DNA of 35,712 bases from Bigelowiella natans CCMP2755 (taxonomy: Eukaryota; Cercozoa; Chlorarachniophyceae). Below, piece by piece: positions 1 to 12,644 of this stretch. Below the pieces are notes generated by a model that worked only from the letters and a program-made list of their open reading frames with translations, had not been told where the DNA came from and ran no database searches. The position numbers and the translations under genes are program-made. Where the stretch lies: NCBI GenBank assembly GCA_000320545.1, contig ADNK01000649.1, positions 1-35,712 of the forward strand, written 5' to 3'. Position 1 is the first letter of the stretch. Each line of letters begins with the position of its first letter.

Positions 1-57
1 CCTTTCTGTCTTAAGTAAGTTAAGTTATGATCTTACGTTTTGCATGCAATTGCGCAG

Positions 58-621
58 CTTCCGGAGCTGGCTAAGTGGCAAGCACAGCAGATTCGCTTCA
101 ACCTGATCGACCAACCTTCCTCTGATGCCAACGAGACGCTGCCTGCCCGCAGTCGGAACGATGGGCGGTTTATCGCTCCGAACGGGGTAGCAGTCCTGCT
201 TCAGCGAACGCCGAGTTTCTACCGCGAGGCGCAGGTTACGACGACGACGTCGACGATGATGATGATGATGATGATGGTGATGGTGATGGTCATGTAGTGT
301 AGGCGGCCTCGCAGATCTCTGCGCTACGTGCTCTTGAGAATAGAGCCTGTGAGCAGCCCTTATTCCTCCTTGTGTTTGCCGCCTGATTCTATCTCCAAAC
401 GGCAGGTGTTTGAGATCGAGTCCCCCGCCGCGGAGGGGTGGCAAGAATGGCACTTCCCAGTCACTTTGAGGGATGGCGAGCTGGAGAAGTTGATGGTGCC
501 GCAAGCGGAAGGAGGGGAAGAGGAAGAGGCTATACAAACGTGGCGACATGTCTCCAGTCGACACTACGAGGAAACGACTGGCGAAGATCTGTGGCTTAAG
601 CTTCTGATTCAGAAAAGATAG
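58..621 (+). CDS. 3' end of an unrecognised protein (partial, two exons)
   Basis: Two exons are joined in phase: 58-234 and 298-621, with the 63-base GT-AG intron 235-297 holding a (GAT)n tract. The first exon follows a plausible acceptor (ttgcgcag) and the reading frame has no ATG upstream in the window, so the gene starts beyond the left edge. The piece gives about 167 residues ending LLIQKR-stop. It is mixed polar, with an acidic run (GGEEEEA) and the phrase EGWQEWHFPVTLRDGELEKL. I recognise no family. Reading through without splicing stops at 295-297, which supports the intron. The gene converges with the ankyrin gene to its right. Confidence 0.55.
235..297 (+). repeat. Intron with (GAT)n/(GGT)n tract
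   Basis: Short GT-AG intron of the left-edge gene, almost entirely GAC/GAT/GGT triplets. Its removal restores one open frame. Confidence 0.5.
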
Positions 622-1542
622 ATAGGCGTAGATCAAGTAGGGTCGTTTTGGCATCGTGGAGTGCAACGACTTTACTATTGCGAGCATGAAACACATAATA
701 GCTGATACTAAAACACATAATAGCTGAGACTAACAAATACAACATAAGCATTACATAGCCGCCGCTTTGCACAGTTATATTAGGTGATAGAATTTAGTTT
801 AATATCCACATTTCATGCGTCTCGTGTGTATTCACATGAATGGCTTCGCACCCCCATACTGTTGTTCATTGCATATCTAACATGCGCCAGAAACCAGTAG
901 TAGACTCTATTAGACTTAATTCTAAAAACGATTTCTCAACATAGAATTGTTTGGTCCGCATTTCTTTATATCACGCTTCTATCATGATGTATGCCAGTAG
1001 TAGCCTGAGCAAGCTGAGGATTGACAGTGAAGTGCGCATTTAATAATCATTGGACGCTTATTCATTGTTCTTTTGGAGTTAAACGTGAAATTCTATTTGA
1101 AAAACGCACGTATACAGAAATCACTCAATGTAGCAACGCACAGCCCTCGAAGGGCCCATCTCGCTATAATGCATGCTATAAAGCCCAGAAGCGTATATTC
1201 AATTGACCCTAATAAGCCGAAACATGATAGATATCCGATTACTGTGTCTATCATAAACTATATACAAATAGTACATAGCGTATCATATATGCAGTGATGT
1301 AGGATGTGCCATGTATTATTACTAAAGACTTTGCAATTGGATGCATGTTCTTTTGCTAGCAGGTAATCACGCCGCGCTAGCTTGTGCTGGCTTTCATCTT
1401 CGCTATAAATTACACATTCCTGGGAATCAAGATCGGGGCATTATTCTAGCATCATTTTTGGCTAATATAACGGAAGGTCATACGGTGTAAATACTTGAAT
1501 TGTAGCCGCATATTTCGTGCTTTATCAGGAAATAGCAGGATT
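622..1542. other. Convergent 3' spacer, no gene seen
   Basis: AT-rich, free of microsatellites, and only short unconvincing ORFs. It contains several CATGC/GCATG/CTAGC words, for example near 1168-1176, 1339-1346 and 1375-1382. It separates the stop of the left-edge gene from the stop of the ankyrin gene, so both 3' UTRs should lie here. Confidence 0.5.
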
Positions 1543-3591
1543 TCACCTCTCTGGAGGCTGGAGTCTGACCAAGTCGTTAATATCCCCAACGCCTTCCATG
1601 TCGTTCAATTCTTGCTGAAGCTCTCTGAATTCCATCGAGTCCTTTATTTTCTCTTGGTTCAACGGCTCCCCCTTCATACCCTTCACCTTCTTGCCGAGGA
1701 CGTCGGGGAGACATCGAGGAGTCGTGTCGGTTTTAGGTGGTGGAGAATGTGCGTAGAGGTAGTTTCCCCGAGCGTCCAAGTATCTAACCAAACAACTTTG
1801 TTAGGACACGCGGCTCATGCAAGGGGAGACTCTCTTCATCGTGCTCCAAGCTGCATTGTTCTCACCCTTCTTTGACTACGTGGTAGAGCGGAGTCTTGTC
1901 CTCATCCCCAATAACAAAATAGTCGTTCGGCGTCATGCCTAGAGACAACGAGGCGGGGGAGGATTGTTGATGAAAATGATGGCGAAAGCAACTTCCACAA
2001 AGAGGAAGAAGAAAGTGTCAATAGTGAAGATGTAAAAGGCCCTCAGGAAAGGCTCTAAGACGAGCGACAGTCCATCTAGATGAGAGACAACGGACAACTT
2101 AAGTTGCAGCAATGGCAGTTTTGACTACCGAGAGTATCCACCATGGTGAAATTGGCGCCTTTCTTCGCAAGTAGCTTCAGGATCTCAATGTTCTGGCCAG
2201 GGATGATAGCACAAGGAGGGGGCAAATAACAACGAGCAGGCGGAGGAATCCAAAACATTTTTTTTTAAACTACGCAAAAGATTTTTAGTTGTGGGTGCGC
2301 GCGTGTTGGTTTGACTGATCCCTTTCTCGTGTATGCTGGTGAAGTACGGCATGAGTGAGAGACAAACTCTTTGCCCTTTTATTTTCCATCCAAAATGCTC
2401 TAATGCAGTACCCTGTCGACGGCTGCGATGAAGACAGGAGTCCATCTGAGAAACATCATCATGGAAGTCAGTAATCATCTTCGTAGATGTGCCGCGAGAA
2501 CGGTTTCCCGTTTTTCGTGCACACTCACGTGCAGACAATGCATCGCACAAACAAATTCCAAATTGGGGGCAAAACAACAGAGTGTTACTGAGCCTACAAC
2601 CCGAGCTCTGATACGCTGTTCGGATTCGCCCCTGCCTCAACTGATTATTGTAAAAAATGTAAAAATAGTGTTCAGAGTCCTGCTATGGGAGGGGGGGGAA
2701 TCAACACGTTACTTATAATCTTCGCTAGTTTGAAGTTCTTCTTGTCCAACGCGGTGTGCAATGCCGTGAGCCCCTATGTTAAGTTATCGAGCCCAATTGA
2801 TCAGAATCAGAATCAAGAGGTCGTAATATGTACACGACACGGAGCAATCATCTTCCTGATGCATGCCAATCAGCGCAAGTACATTTCTGTCCCCGATCTC
2901 GGTGTCGACCCCATGTCTGAGTAGGATCCGCGCTATATCTGATAAAGCGAGGGCAGTTGTGCTGAAGAGACTAGAACGTAGCAAAAACGCAGCGGCATCA
3001 CCATAATAATTCTGGTGCGTACCTATGTCGTCATTGATCGCCGCGTACAGTAACGGCGAGAGAAGATTCTTTGTTTTCGATCGGGTCCCAGATACAAATG
3101 GGTCGTATTATTGGCCAGTGTCGAAGGGAGGGAAGGAAGGGAAAATGATGCAGAAGTTTAAGAATAGTGGAGAAAATTTAAGTGTCAGCGGTAGGTAGAT
3201 GTGAGGAAGATCTGCACCCATGCCTTGTACCCGCCTCCTACTCTGTGTGAAAACCACCAAGAATAGCATATTCTTCCACCTTATCTATAAGGTTTGGATT
3301 AGCGCCGAGATCCAAGAACTCCCTGATGAATGACGTCATCATCACTGTTGTTCGTAACCGCGTGCAAAACTGACTCCGTTGTCATCGTTAATTTGTCGCC
3401 ATGTAGGCGCACACAAACACACACAAACATATACACACGCCGTCACCTTAGCAGCTTTGAGTCCTTCTTTATGACCGCGTGGTGGAGCACTGTCCTTTCT
3501 GCAAAAGAAAGGAAGAATAATATAGCCAGGAAGAAGATATGAGATGAAGGACGAAAGCACACACTATCACACGCACGCACACGCCCACACA

Positions 3592-3680
<89 letters not shown>

Positions 3681-4021
3681 TATATGTGTGTGTTTGTACT
3701 AGTATGCTCTATGTGTGCATGGGTGATTGCACTCAGCACGCATCATTCTTTATGTTTCAATTTTACTGACCCATAGGCCCGCGACTGTTCACATCTGCCC
3801 CCACACCCAGAAGCATTTTCACCTAAAAGCAAAAGTGGTGAAGAGTAAGAAAATCAAGAGTCGGGGATTTATCCAACAACACATTGCCAAAGTGTATTTT
3901 TTTGGAAACAATAACAACAACAAGCGATGGGAAACGTTCAGCCGACGCTAGAAGGGCTTTAGAGACTGACGGTGTCGGAATATATATTCGTCCGCCATTT
4001 CTTTCCACTGCACAACATACG

Positions 4022-4092
<71 letters not shown>

Positions 4093-4253
4093 AGAGAGAG
4101 GTTTCTCCTTACAATGTCCATTTTGCCATCAACCGCTGCAGCGTACAAAGGTGTAGCCCCTGATAGAAAGAACATCCACGCGCAAAACAAACACAAATTC
4201 GCTCACACACTAAAACGATCTTGGGCCGTGCTATGTGATACTGCAATGCCATG

Positions 4254-4293
<40 letters not shown>

Positions 4294-4884
4294 CAGCCTC
4301 ATTGTCGTCAGCATCGGCGGCCTTCTCGAGAAGAAGCTTGCACACGCGCTTGTGTCCCTGTTGCGCCGCGGCAAACAGGGGAGTAATGCCGTCTGCACAC
4401 CGTACACCGCATCAGCAGCTTATCAGTTAGGGCCACGATTATCGTGGAGATGGAGGGAAACCAGCAAGAATGGAAGCTCCAACGATGCAACAAACACCGA
4501 CACATCGACAATAACGCAATGATCGTGACTATCAGATGGTAGTTATGTGCAGTGTCATCACTTCTACGTTGAATCCCCGCCAGCACCCAAATCCTTCTCT
4601 AGCATGACCCATCAAAAACACGCTATTGTTGCTGCTGCTGCTGCTGCTGCTGGTGGTGGTGGTGCAACCTTTTTGTTTGGTATTGACAGAGGCTCCGTAC
4701 CCCAAAAGAAGCTCACACGTCGCCTACTCTCCCGACAAAAACAGCACAGCAATGGGATATAAGCACGAGGGTTTTAGAGTCAGGCAAAGTGATGCGAACG
4801 GCCTCTTTCAGGGGGGGGTTCTTCATCGTAAAAAAGGTTTCGTCGATGTTTTGGAATATATCTGCACACATCTTTATGATGAGG

Positions 4885-4932
<48 letters not shown>

Positions 4933-7055
4933 GTATAATATGAGGGGTAAACTCGCCCTCACTCACACCTCATGCCCAGAGGCAGCAGCCACACATAGTA
5001 GACTCGTCATGTTAGGGCCCTGTCAATGGGGAGAATGGCGGGGGACATGGGCGTGAGGAGAAGGGATCGAGGCGAGCGTAATATTCATTTCACAGCGAGT
5101 GAGCGTGTGTTGGAGAGAGGGAGGGAGTGTACCCGTTCATTTGGCGATATATCACAATACTTCAAAAATATCCGTAACACGTCTGTGTTTCCCTTGATAA
5201 TAGAGAGTATTCGTAATGAAGATGAAGTTAAACATAGCAGCAATTGTAGTTGGAGCATTCATTTGCAATGGTTGTGTGTTATTAACATCCGAAATATGCA
5301 GGAAAGGAGGAGAGCGAACAGGGTTGCGATGATACCCTATGAGCCGCGACATACGCTGCGGTTGCATTCTCACAGCTTCGTAGCTTCACCTAAAAATCAA
5401 ACGCAATACCACCGCAGCACGCACAACATCGCACGCAGCATGCACACAAAACAGTGCATGAACTCCATGGCCCTCAACGCGCATCGAGGCCTACATCTAC
5501 ACCATCCTATACTTTCGATCCTAGGGTTATCGATCTCTTTTTCATAAACATGGCAAACGCTGTTACATTGGCGTGCCAATCGAAGACTAGCTTCCGCACA
5601 ATCTCCTCTTGATCACTGTGCGACGCGGCTGTGGGAAAATGTGTTGAAAAGGGGAAACATGAGGAGGCCCTTCATGGCGGCAAGAAACAACGGGAAAGCA
5701 AGTCAACTGCGCAACTTCCGAACAGTGCGTAGTGAAGGAGAGAAGCACTCGTTTCTCCTTTGACGAGCAAAGCAGATATCAATCTAACAAATTTTAGCTG
5801 GCCTGTTACAAGGCCAATCATCATAGAAGGAGGGCGCCATTCAGCAAAACATCAACGACGCACAACTTACTGAAAGCATACCGATGAGGGGTGTTGCTCC
5901 GATGACGTCTCGCACGTTCACATCCGCCTTATCAAAAACCATACATTGCACGCTGTTCTAAGACTAGGAGTTGAGGAGATTCGTATCTTAAAGCTCATCA
6001 TGTATATGTGCTCGTAGCGCTCGCTCGAGCTAGTTTTGGATCTAGCTACACGCACACACGCCCATCCAAAGAGGACTACGGTTTCGACGAGAAGTAAGGA
6101 GAATAACACCATTTCTCTACTCCTAACGCATACCCCATGCTCCCTGAGAACAGCGGCTGCTCGCAGATTTCCGGTCTTGCATGCAAGCCAAAAAGGCGTG
6201 ATTCCTAGCGGAAGAAGAAATCATTGATAAGGCCACGCAGCTCTTTCAAACAATGTCCGCGAGGAAAGAAAAACATGCATCAATTAACTGAATATATGTA
6301 TCTCCTTCTTCGTCTCCTTCCTTCACTTCTCTGTTTCTCGTTTCTTCCTCTCTCCTCTCCTCTCCTCTCAACCGTTCAAATCCGGAATGTCGACTCCTGC
6401 GCCCTGTCTCAGCAGCATGCTCATAGACTTTGTCTTCGATGTTTTAGGGAATCGTACAAGAACAAGTAGAAGAACGAATCATCGGAGAATCGGCGTGTAT
6501 TAGTTCCTTTTTGCAGAGGAAATTTTGTCCACTTTATAACGATACACGCTCAAGTAATCAACAAGCGCAGAAAAATTTGATCTATTTTAGCCTATTTTGG
6601 TGTCTTTCGCTGCCTATCATTGCATCCACCAGTACCGCATCTGCCTCATCATCATCATCAACAACAACAACAACAAACAGCGCACACATAAAGCACACAA
6701 AACCCACCTGATTAAAGGCAACTGTGAAGTACAACGGCGTTATCTCGTTCAGTGTCTGTGCGTCCATATTCCCTTAACACGAACACACAGAGAGAAAGAA
6801 AGACACGATATTGATGTAGCATTCACCATGCATAATTAGATGAGCTTTAACGCGATATCACAAAAGTGTTATCAACTGCGAATCTGTGGCCCTTTCTTGT
6901 GCTGTGCAGAGAGTTGAGGAGTTAGTCGTAGTGACCAAACTGCGACAGCCCCAAGGCTGTTTTCGACTACTACTTTCACATGCTCTCATTTGTACCTCCG
7001 TTCTTTACGAGCCACTCGAGAATTGGAAGAGCCTGATATCATGTATGCGTGCATG

Positions 7056-7097
<42 letters not shown>

Positions 7098-7657
7098 GGT
7101 GTGTGTGTCTGTGCGTGTGTGCGTGTGCGTGCGTATCTTCGTGTTTATGAAGGCAGTGTCCGAGTATGGGGACTGGCTTTGAATGGAAACACGATCGTAC
7201 GTCATCGCTGTTCTTTCTTGCCGTGCAAAAGTGCAAAGGGGTCATGCCGTCTCGATCTTCTAAATCCGGGTTCAACCCCACATCTACGACGATAAACACA
7301 GCGGTAAGGAAGACAGGATAGAGAGGGGGCGGGGGGGGGGGAGACCATTCGGGTAAGAATAAGATAGCGCAAAAGAGAGATATTGAAGGAATAGCCATCG
7401 ACACGGATATTTTATTTTCTTTTTCACTCTTCGTTCATAGCAACCCAACAGCTCATGGAATCGATGTCACGCACCTCGGAGCGGAACGGTGGAGTTCTTC
7501 GTGAGAAAATCCAGCGCAACGATCATCTCATAGTTGGCGTTGGCTGCGATGGCATGCAAAATTCCTGGATGGCAGAAGATGCGACAGGGACAAACACGCA
7601 AAAAAGTAGCGATTATAATTAGGTAGAAGAAGGCATGGAGTAATAGCAATAGCAATG

Positions 7658-7688
<31 letters not shown>

Positions 7689-7929
7689 CAGTAGTAGGAG
7701 CTCTGTACACTGCGCAAAGCAGCCACACCTTGTCCTGTCTTAGTTGTGAATGTGATATTTGCACCGAGGCTGAGCAGCTTGAGGAACATCTGTGGGTCGT
7801 TCAAAGAAACGAACGGATCAGTTCAAGGATGCATTGCATGTTTAATCATGATGGGGAATCAGATTCTATCTGGGAGAAAGCGTGTGCGTGTGCGTGTGCG
7901 TGTGTGCGTGTGTGTGCGTGTGTGTGTGG

Positions 7930-7988
<59 letters not shown>

Positions 7989-8144
7989 TACGAGTGTCAT
8001 TAGGTTACAAACTCCTTTAATGATTTCATACATGTGGCTGGCATTTTTGTGCCGCGACGAACAGAGGTGTCAGACCGTCCGCATTCACCTGTTATTATTG
8101 ATTAGACCTGCCGCTTTCTCTTGCTGCATTACGGAAATCATATG

Positions 8145-8191
<47 letters not shown>

Positions 8192-8714
8192 CATATTATG
8201 TTATATAGGCTCCTCCCCCTTTTTTGAACCTGGCGATCAACGTTTGCACCATTTTCCAACAGCATTCTGATGATTTCGTTGTGCTTTTTCTGTGAAGGCA
8301 GTGAACGTCAAGTAGAAAGCAGCATCAGCGGCAGGTGATGGCAGAATTAGAAGGCTCTTATTTTATTAGTGACAAAGAACCGAGAACACTCGCCTGCGAT
8401 TCTGGAGAATCGCATGCCAACAATCCATCATTGCAACCAACGCACGACAAGGATCTATGCTACTTTTGCAGTCTCTCACAAAGAAACAATCCCTCAGCAG
8501 GGAATGGGGTGTCACACAAAGCATACTTGACCGCACCTGTAAAGCAACGGCGATGGGGCTCTGGCTGTAGTGGTCCTTTCAAGGGTGAAGTTATTGTTTT
8601 TAGATCAGGGCGAACACTTACACCGCTGTTATGCTCATCGCGTCCGTGATTGTGGCTCACAGGTACATGCAAGGATATTGAATGCTTTCTTTTTTTTAAA
8701 AAATAGATATATGC

Positions 8715-8758
<44 letters not shown>

Positions 8759-8964
8759 ACGGGTTCGTGATGTCGCGACAACCTGGAGGTTTGGGTCGGC
8801 CTTGTGCTTCAATAAGATGGAGACGATCTCCGTGTGCCCCTGCCACGCATCAGGCGGTGAAATGAGCGTATCAAGTAGAATATCCCACACGCAGATTTAT
8901 TTCACGATAATGATGGTGATGCAAATAAAGATGGTGGCGGTGATGGATCATGCCGATAGCGAAT

Positions 8965-9036
<72 letters not shown>

Positions 9037-9171
9037 TACTCCCGACTAAATTAAGCCCATCCCCTCCCCCCCCCCCCCCCTTTCCCTCTTTCTAGGATTT
9101 CTTACGAGTTGAGAGGCGATGAACAGAGGTGTAGCCCCAGCTGATCAAGGAATAGGCTCGTGTTTTGTGTG

Positions 9172-9222
<51 letters not shown>

Positions 9223-10006
9223 ACTACGTGGATCCACGCGAAAACAGTAACTATCTTGAAGATCAACACCGGCAAACCATTAACCATTATCATGATCATG
9301 ATAGTAGGAGTAGAGGGCTCTACTACCGTCATTTCCAAGGTTCGGGTTGGCACCTGAACGCAAGCATCCGAACTCATAAAAGGTCGCAGAGCATAACCCG
9401 TGTGGGATAAAACCGCGAGGAGAGAGCAGGGGGGGGAAGAGGGAGGGATATATATATATATATATTTATATATATTTTTATATATTTTTGTTTGTATTTG
9501 TGTCTGATTGACATTTGTATCGTCATCATTTCCAGATTGCTTAGATCAGTCAACGAAACCCCCCCCCTCCCTTCCCCCTTTTCCTCTCTTTGGCAACCAT
9601 GTTCTAGGAGGATTCGAAGGCAGTCCCTGCGGTCGTTTTGAGCGGCGATATACACTGCGCTTACACCTAGGAATGAGGCGGTGCGACATCAGAAAAAGGA
9701 GAGGACAGCAGCTCATTTGTAGCGTCACTTCCCGCATAGTAGCGAACGCAAAGCTCTTTCTCTTTATGTCTCTCCCTCCCTCCCATACACACACGCGCAA
9801 GCGCGTGCGGAGCGAGAGAGAGAGAAAGTGAGAGAGAATTTTCGCACATGTGCATCATAGGAATTGGCGCTAATTTTATGTGCGTCGCTAATTCATCTTT
9901 CTGCCTGACCCTCTTTATTGTCCACTTTGTTGAGAGAAACCTTCAAAGGAGATCGAGAGGGGGTAGGGGGAAAGCTCAGTAACACCACTACAAAGTCACG
10001 GATGTT

Positions 10007-10057
<51 letters not shown>

Positions 10058-11250
10058 TAATTTCGTGTTCAATCCTAAAATTAACACGGAATGATTGCGT
10101 GCGTGGGCGTTCAGTAACTACCCAAACATCAAAACACACACACACACACACACAACATTAAACCACACAAAGATATTAGTAGTAAATTAGCAAATATGCA
10201 AGGCACCTTCCCCTCGATCAACACCCTGAGGGCATTTACCCTTCCTGCATTCACCGCCAAAAGGAGAGGGCTAAGGCCCATGTTGTTCGACCTGTGCCGA
10301 TGCAGCACAACGCATCTCAGCATCCTCACCTAATTTTGACACTGTTCCTGGTTGCATCCCTCCCCCCACCAGCAGTCTTACCTATCGATATCTGCACCCT
10401 GGTGAATAAGGTACTTGAGCACTCCTGCGTGATCTTCCTGCGCTGCCAGCATGCTCGGAGTCCCTCCTGATGGAAAATGAGGGTGAGGAAGCTGAATGGG
10501 GCGGCGGCGGGAGGGGGGGGGGGGGGGGGGTGACGAAAGATGGCGGCTAAACATGAGTTGTGTGGGGCTTCTCTTAGCTTAATTTCAGAGAGTGAGCTGT
10601 GCACGCTGCCGACAAGAATGATGGGAGATTTCCCTCGTGCTGTCTGTGTTATTATTACCATCATGCAACGTGACCTGTGGGAAAACAATGCGAACAGCAA
10701 CGGAGAAGCAGCAAACAACACGAAAGTTAAGATAATCAAGTTCATAACGACAGCGACTGTGTTAGAAGCCACACTAAGGCAGGTCCTTATTGATCGACAA
10801 GAGAGGGGAGGGGGTGTGGAATACTTCTGCATCGGCCCCATGATCTACGAGCAGCCTAATTCCTTCCTCATCGCCAATGTGTGCGCTAATATGGAGGGGT
10901 GTCGTTCCTATAATATTAATTAGATGAATAGCGTTTAGAGCCACGAAAAATCCACATATTTCGCACTCTGCCTTTTATTTTCCTTCTCACCTCTCGATGG
11001 CTCCTGGGAATTGATGCCGGCACCTACGATTGTGGTGATCGTGCGTACATGTGCGCATTCATCATCAATAATAGCATCACCATTGTTGTTGTTATTGTTG
11101 TTGATGATGATGACGACAGTGGTTTTGAAATCGAAAACCCACCCGCCGATAGAAGTTCCTTCATCAATGCCGTATTCATGGTGTAGGCCTGATAATTTGT
11201 CATTGCTCATGAGTAATATTATCTCCCACACGGCTTGAAACGGCATTTGT

Positions 11251-11301
<51 letters not shown>

Positions 11302-12059
11302 TTCTCTCTCCCCTCTCTCTTTCTCTTCCATCCTTTTTCCCTCACCGCTGCGTGAAGCCCCGTCCATCCAAAGTGCCCATGGCGCATATCCGGGTCATTC
11401 GAGGTCATTCTAAGGATGGCAACGACAACGATGGAGACGACGAGGACGAAACGACCAAAAGACGGGTTGAAGAAAGGGCCTCAGGTAATTTTGCAAGCCA
11501 CATGGCTGCACGTAGAAAGAATTCTCAAAATGTTTTCCAACCAACATGGCCGGGGTGTAGGTGTAAACGTCGCCGGCAGCAAAGGCGCCACCAGCAAAAA
11601 CAGAGGATAATGCAGATATTTGTTTTTTGACGACTTTCGGATCTTCTCCTGGTCTTGCGCAAAGACGATAATCGGGTGTTGGCAGAGCTGTAGTTCAGCT
11701 CCCATCGGGAGGAACTGCATTGGAGTCCTGCCGCCTCGACCTGACCCCACCGACGACTTGTCTTCTCTATGGTTGCCTCCATCCCACGCCCCTCCTCTCA
11801 GCCTGAATAACCTGCCTCTTGCAACCCTCGACGGAAAACTTTCCGTTCGAACATGGGTTCCTCTGGCGGTCGCCGCCGTTGCTGCTACTTTGTTGCTGTG
11901 TTTAATTCGGACGATTGTCACTGCCATGGATACCAACGCCGTCGCAAGGCCGAAAGTAACTCTGTACCGCTTGGAGGTGCCTTTCATATTCGCAACACAG
12001 ACCTCCGTCCCCCGGTACTGCATTCGCCGTAGCGGGGGAGCACGGAGTGGAGGATCCAT
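1543..12059 (-). CDS. Large ankyrin-repeat protein, at least 35 exons
   Basis: About 22 ankyrin units are readable (GWTGLHAA, GATPLFIASQ, GLTPLFVAAQ, GMTPLHF, GITPLFAAAQ, GLTALHTAL and others). Exons that join in phase (complement): 11635-12059, 11346-11409, 10991-11023, 10382-10466, 10207-10291, 9598-9666, 9327-9353, 9106-9140, 8783-8839, 8537-8575, 8230-8289, 8032-8088, 7729-7789, 7475-7564, 7201-7283, 6996-7032, 6708-6772, 6373-6433, 6134-6204, 5882-5927, 5567-5628, 4969-5019, 4767-4871, 4669-4723, 4294-4392, 4113-4159, 3447-3498, 3280-3322, 3023-3068, 2883-2938, 2713-2773, 2412-2445, 2129-2192, 1866-1938, 1543-1783. Four joins stay open (about 11030-11233, 9667-10206, 3499-4112, 2446-2712). 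The N-terminal exon has a hydrophobic stretch (VTFGLATALVSMAVTIV), suggesting a signal anchor; its start is uncertain. The C-terminal ~80 residues are non-ankyrin, charged, ending LVRLQPPER. Ankyrin repeats bind proteins; the partner is unknown. Confidence 0.85.
3592..3678. repeat. (CA)n-(TA)n microsatellite
   Basis: CA tract runs straight into a TA tract, in an ankyrin-gene intron. Confidence 0.95.
4023..4089. repeat. (CA)n-(TA)n microsatellite
   Basis: Same composite order as the previous one, ending in a short GA run; intronic, just downstream (in gene sense) of the exon 4113-4159. Confidence 0.95.
4254..4293. repeat. (CTA)n trinucleotide repeat
   Basis: Begins at the splice donor of exon 4294-4392, so the donor GTAGTAG is itself part of the repeat. 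Confidence 0.9.
4887..4927. repeat. (TA)n microsatellite
   Basis: Intronic TA tract between ankyrin exons 4969-5019 and 4767-4871. Confidence 0.95.
7053..7136. repeat. (TC)n-(GT)n composite microsatellite
   Basis: TC tract followed by GT/GC-interrupted tract in an ankyrin-gene intron. Confidence 0.95.
7655..7697. repeat. (GTA)n trinucleotide repeat
   Basis: Intronic, between ankyrin exons 7729-7789 and 7475-7564. Confidence 0.9.
7880..7986. repeat. (GT)n-(GA)n composite microsatellite
   Basis: GT tract with GC interruptions passing directly into a pure GA tract; intronic. Confidence 0.95.
8148..8188. repeat. (TA)n microsatellite
   Basis: Intronic TA tract. Confidence 0.95.
8719..8755. repeat. 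(TA)n microsatellite
   Basis: Intronic TA tract close to the donor of ankyrin exon 8783-8839. Confidence 0.95.
8969..9080. repeat. (CA)n-(TA)n tract followed by poly-C
   Basis: CA to about 8997, TA to about 9032, then a C-rich run 9061-9080; all in one intron. Confidence 0.9.
9166..9222. repeat. (GT)n microsatellite
   Basis: Intronic GT tract between ankyrin exons 9327-9353 and 9106-9140. Confidence 0.95.
10009..10053. repeat. (TA)n microsatellite
   Basis: TA tract in the unresolved stretch between ankyrin exons 10207-10291 and 9598-9666. Confidence 0.95.
10513..10530. repeat. Poly-G run (18 G)
   Basis: In the sense of the ankyrin gene this is a poly-C tract about 45 bases before the acceptor of exon 10382-10466, so it may serve as a polypyrimidine tract. 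Confidence 0.85.
11253..11301. repeat. (TC)n microsatellite
   Basis: TC tract in an early intron of the ankyrin gene. Confidence 0.95.
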
Positions 12060-12644
12060 CAGTTCGGCTAATCTCCCACCCGTGTTATCGTAGCCTGGCC
12101 TCTGCAAGCGGAGGAGCGGGTAAATTCTGTCGGTGAAGAGATTTGTCAATGAGACGACAGACAACCTTAATTTCATGTCGCTCCAAAAAAATGCCCACCA
12201 TTTTCCCATTTTCTTTCTATTTCTCGACAAATTGCTTTTTGGATTTTCAGGGCCGAATCATCTGGCATGTTTCTGCGACAAATTCTCTCCCAGAATCCGG
12301 AGACGACAGCGAGCTTGCCTAAAAATTCTCGGATGGTTTTCCCGCAGACCACATCGAGCTCCAAGGAGAATCTCAGCAGAAATAATGTGATTTTATGTTG
12401 ACGACAAGGTTTTTAATTGCCGAAACTAATACTAGTTTCTTCCTAAATTGGATACGCCCACGTGACAAATGCCGAAGGAACATCGTAAAATATTTGTCTT
12501 AGTCTACCGGGATTGGTTTAGTTGAAATTCAGAAAACCACACCAAAAACATAATGCTTGAAATGGGTCAAGTCGCAGTGCATTTCATATGCGCGCTTCTC
12601 GATTAAGACTAGTTTCTTGATAAACTCGGTAACTAAAATAAAAC
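12060..12644. promoter_or_regulatory. Divergent promoter space between ankyrin gene and PDXK
   Basis: Non-coding by eye and free of microsatellites. It must hold the 5' UTRs and promoters of both outward-reading genes. No TATA box or other named element could be assigned with confidence. Confidence 0.4.

Noticed and set aside
3443-4196. Overlapping ORFs of repeated VCVC, HTHT and IYIY residues
   Set aside because: They are translations of dinucleotide microsatellites in every frame, not genes.
4541-4590. Ankyrin-like VMTLHITT on the - strand
   Set aside because: Exons 4669-4723 and 4294-4392 join directly in phase as NTKQKDGITPLFAAAQ; this fragment has no donor and hits a stop.
10540-10923. 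+ strand 127-codon ORF in the ankyrin gene
   Set aside because: Lies in an intron opposite phase-consistent ankyrin exons; no recognisable domain and no upstream or downstream partner exon.
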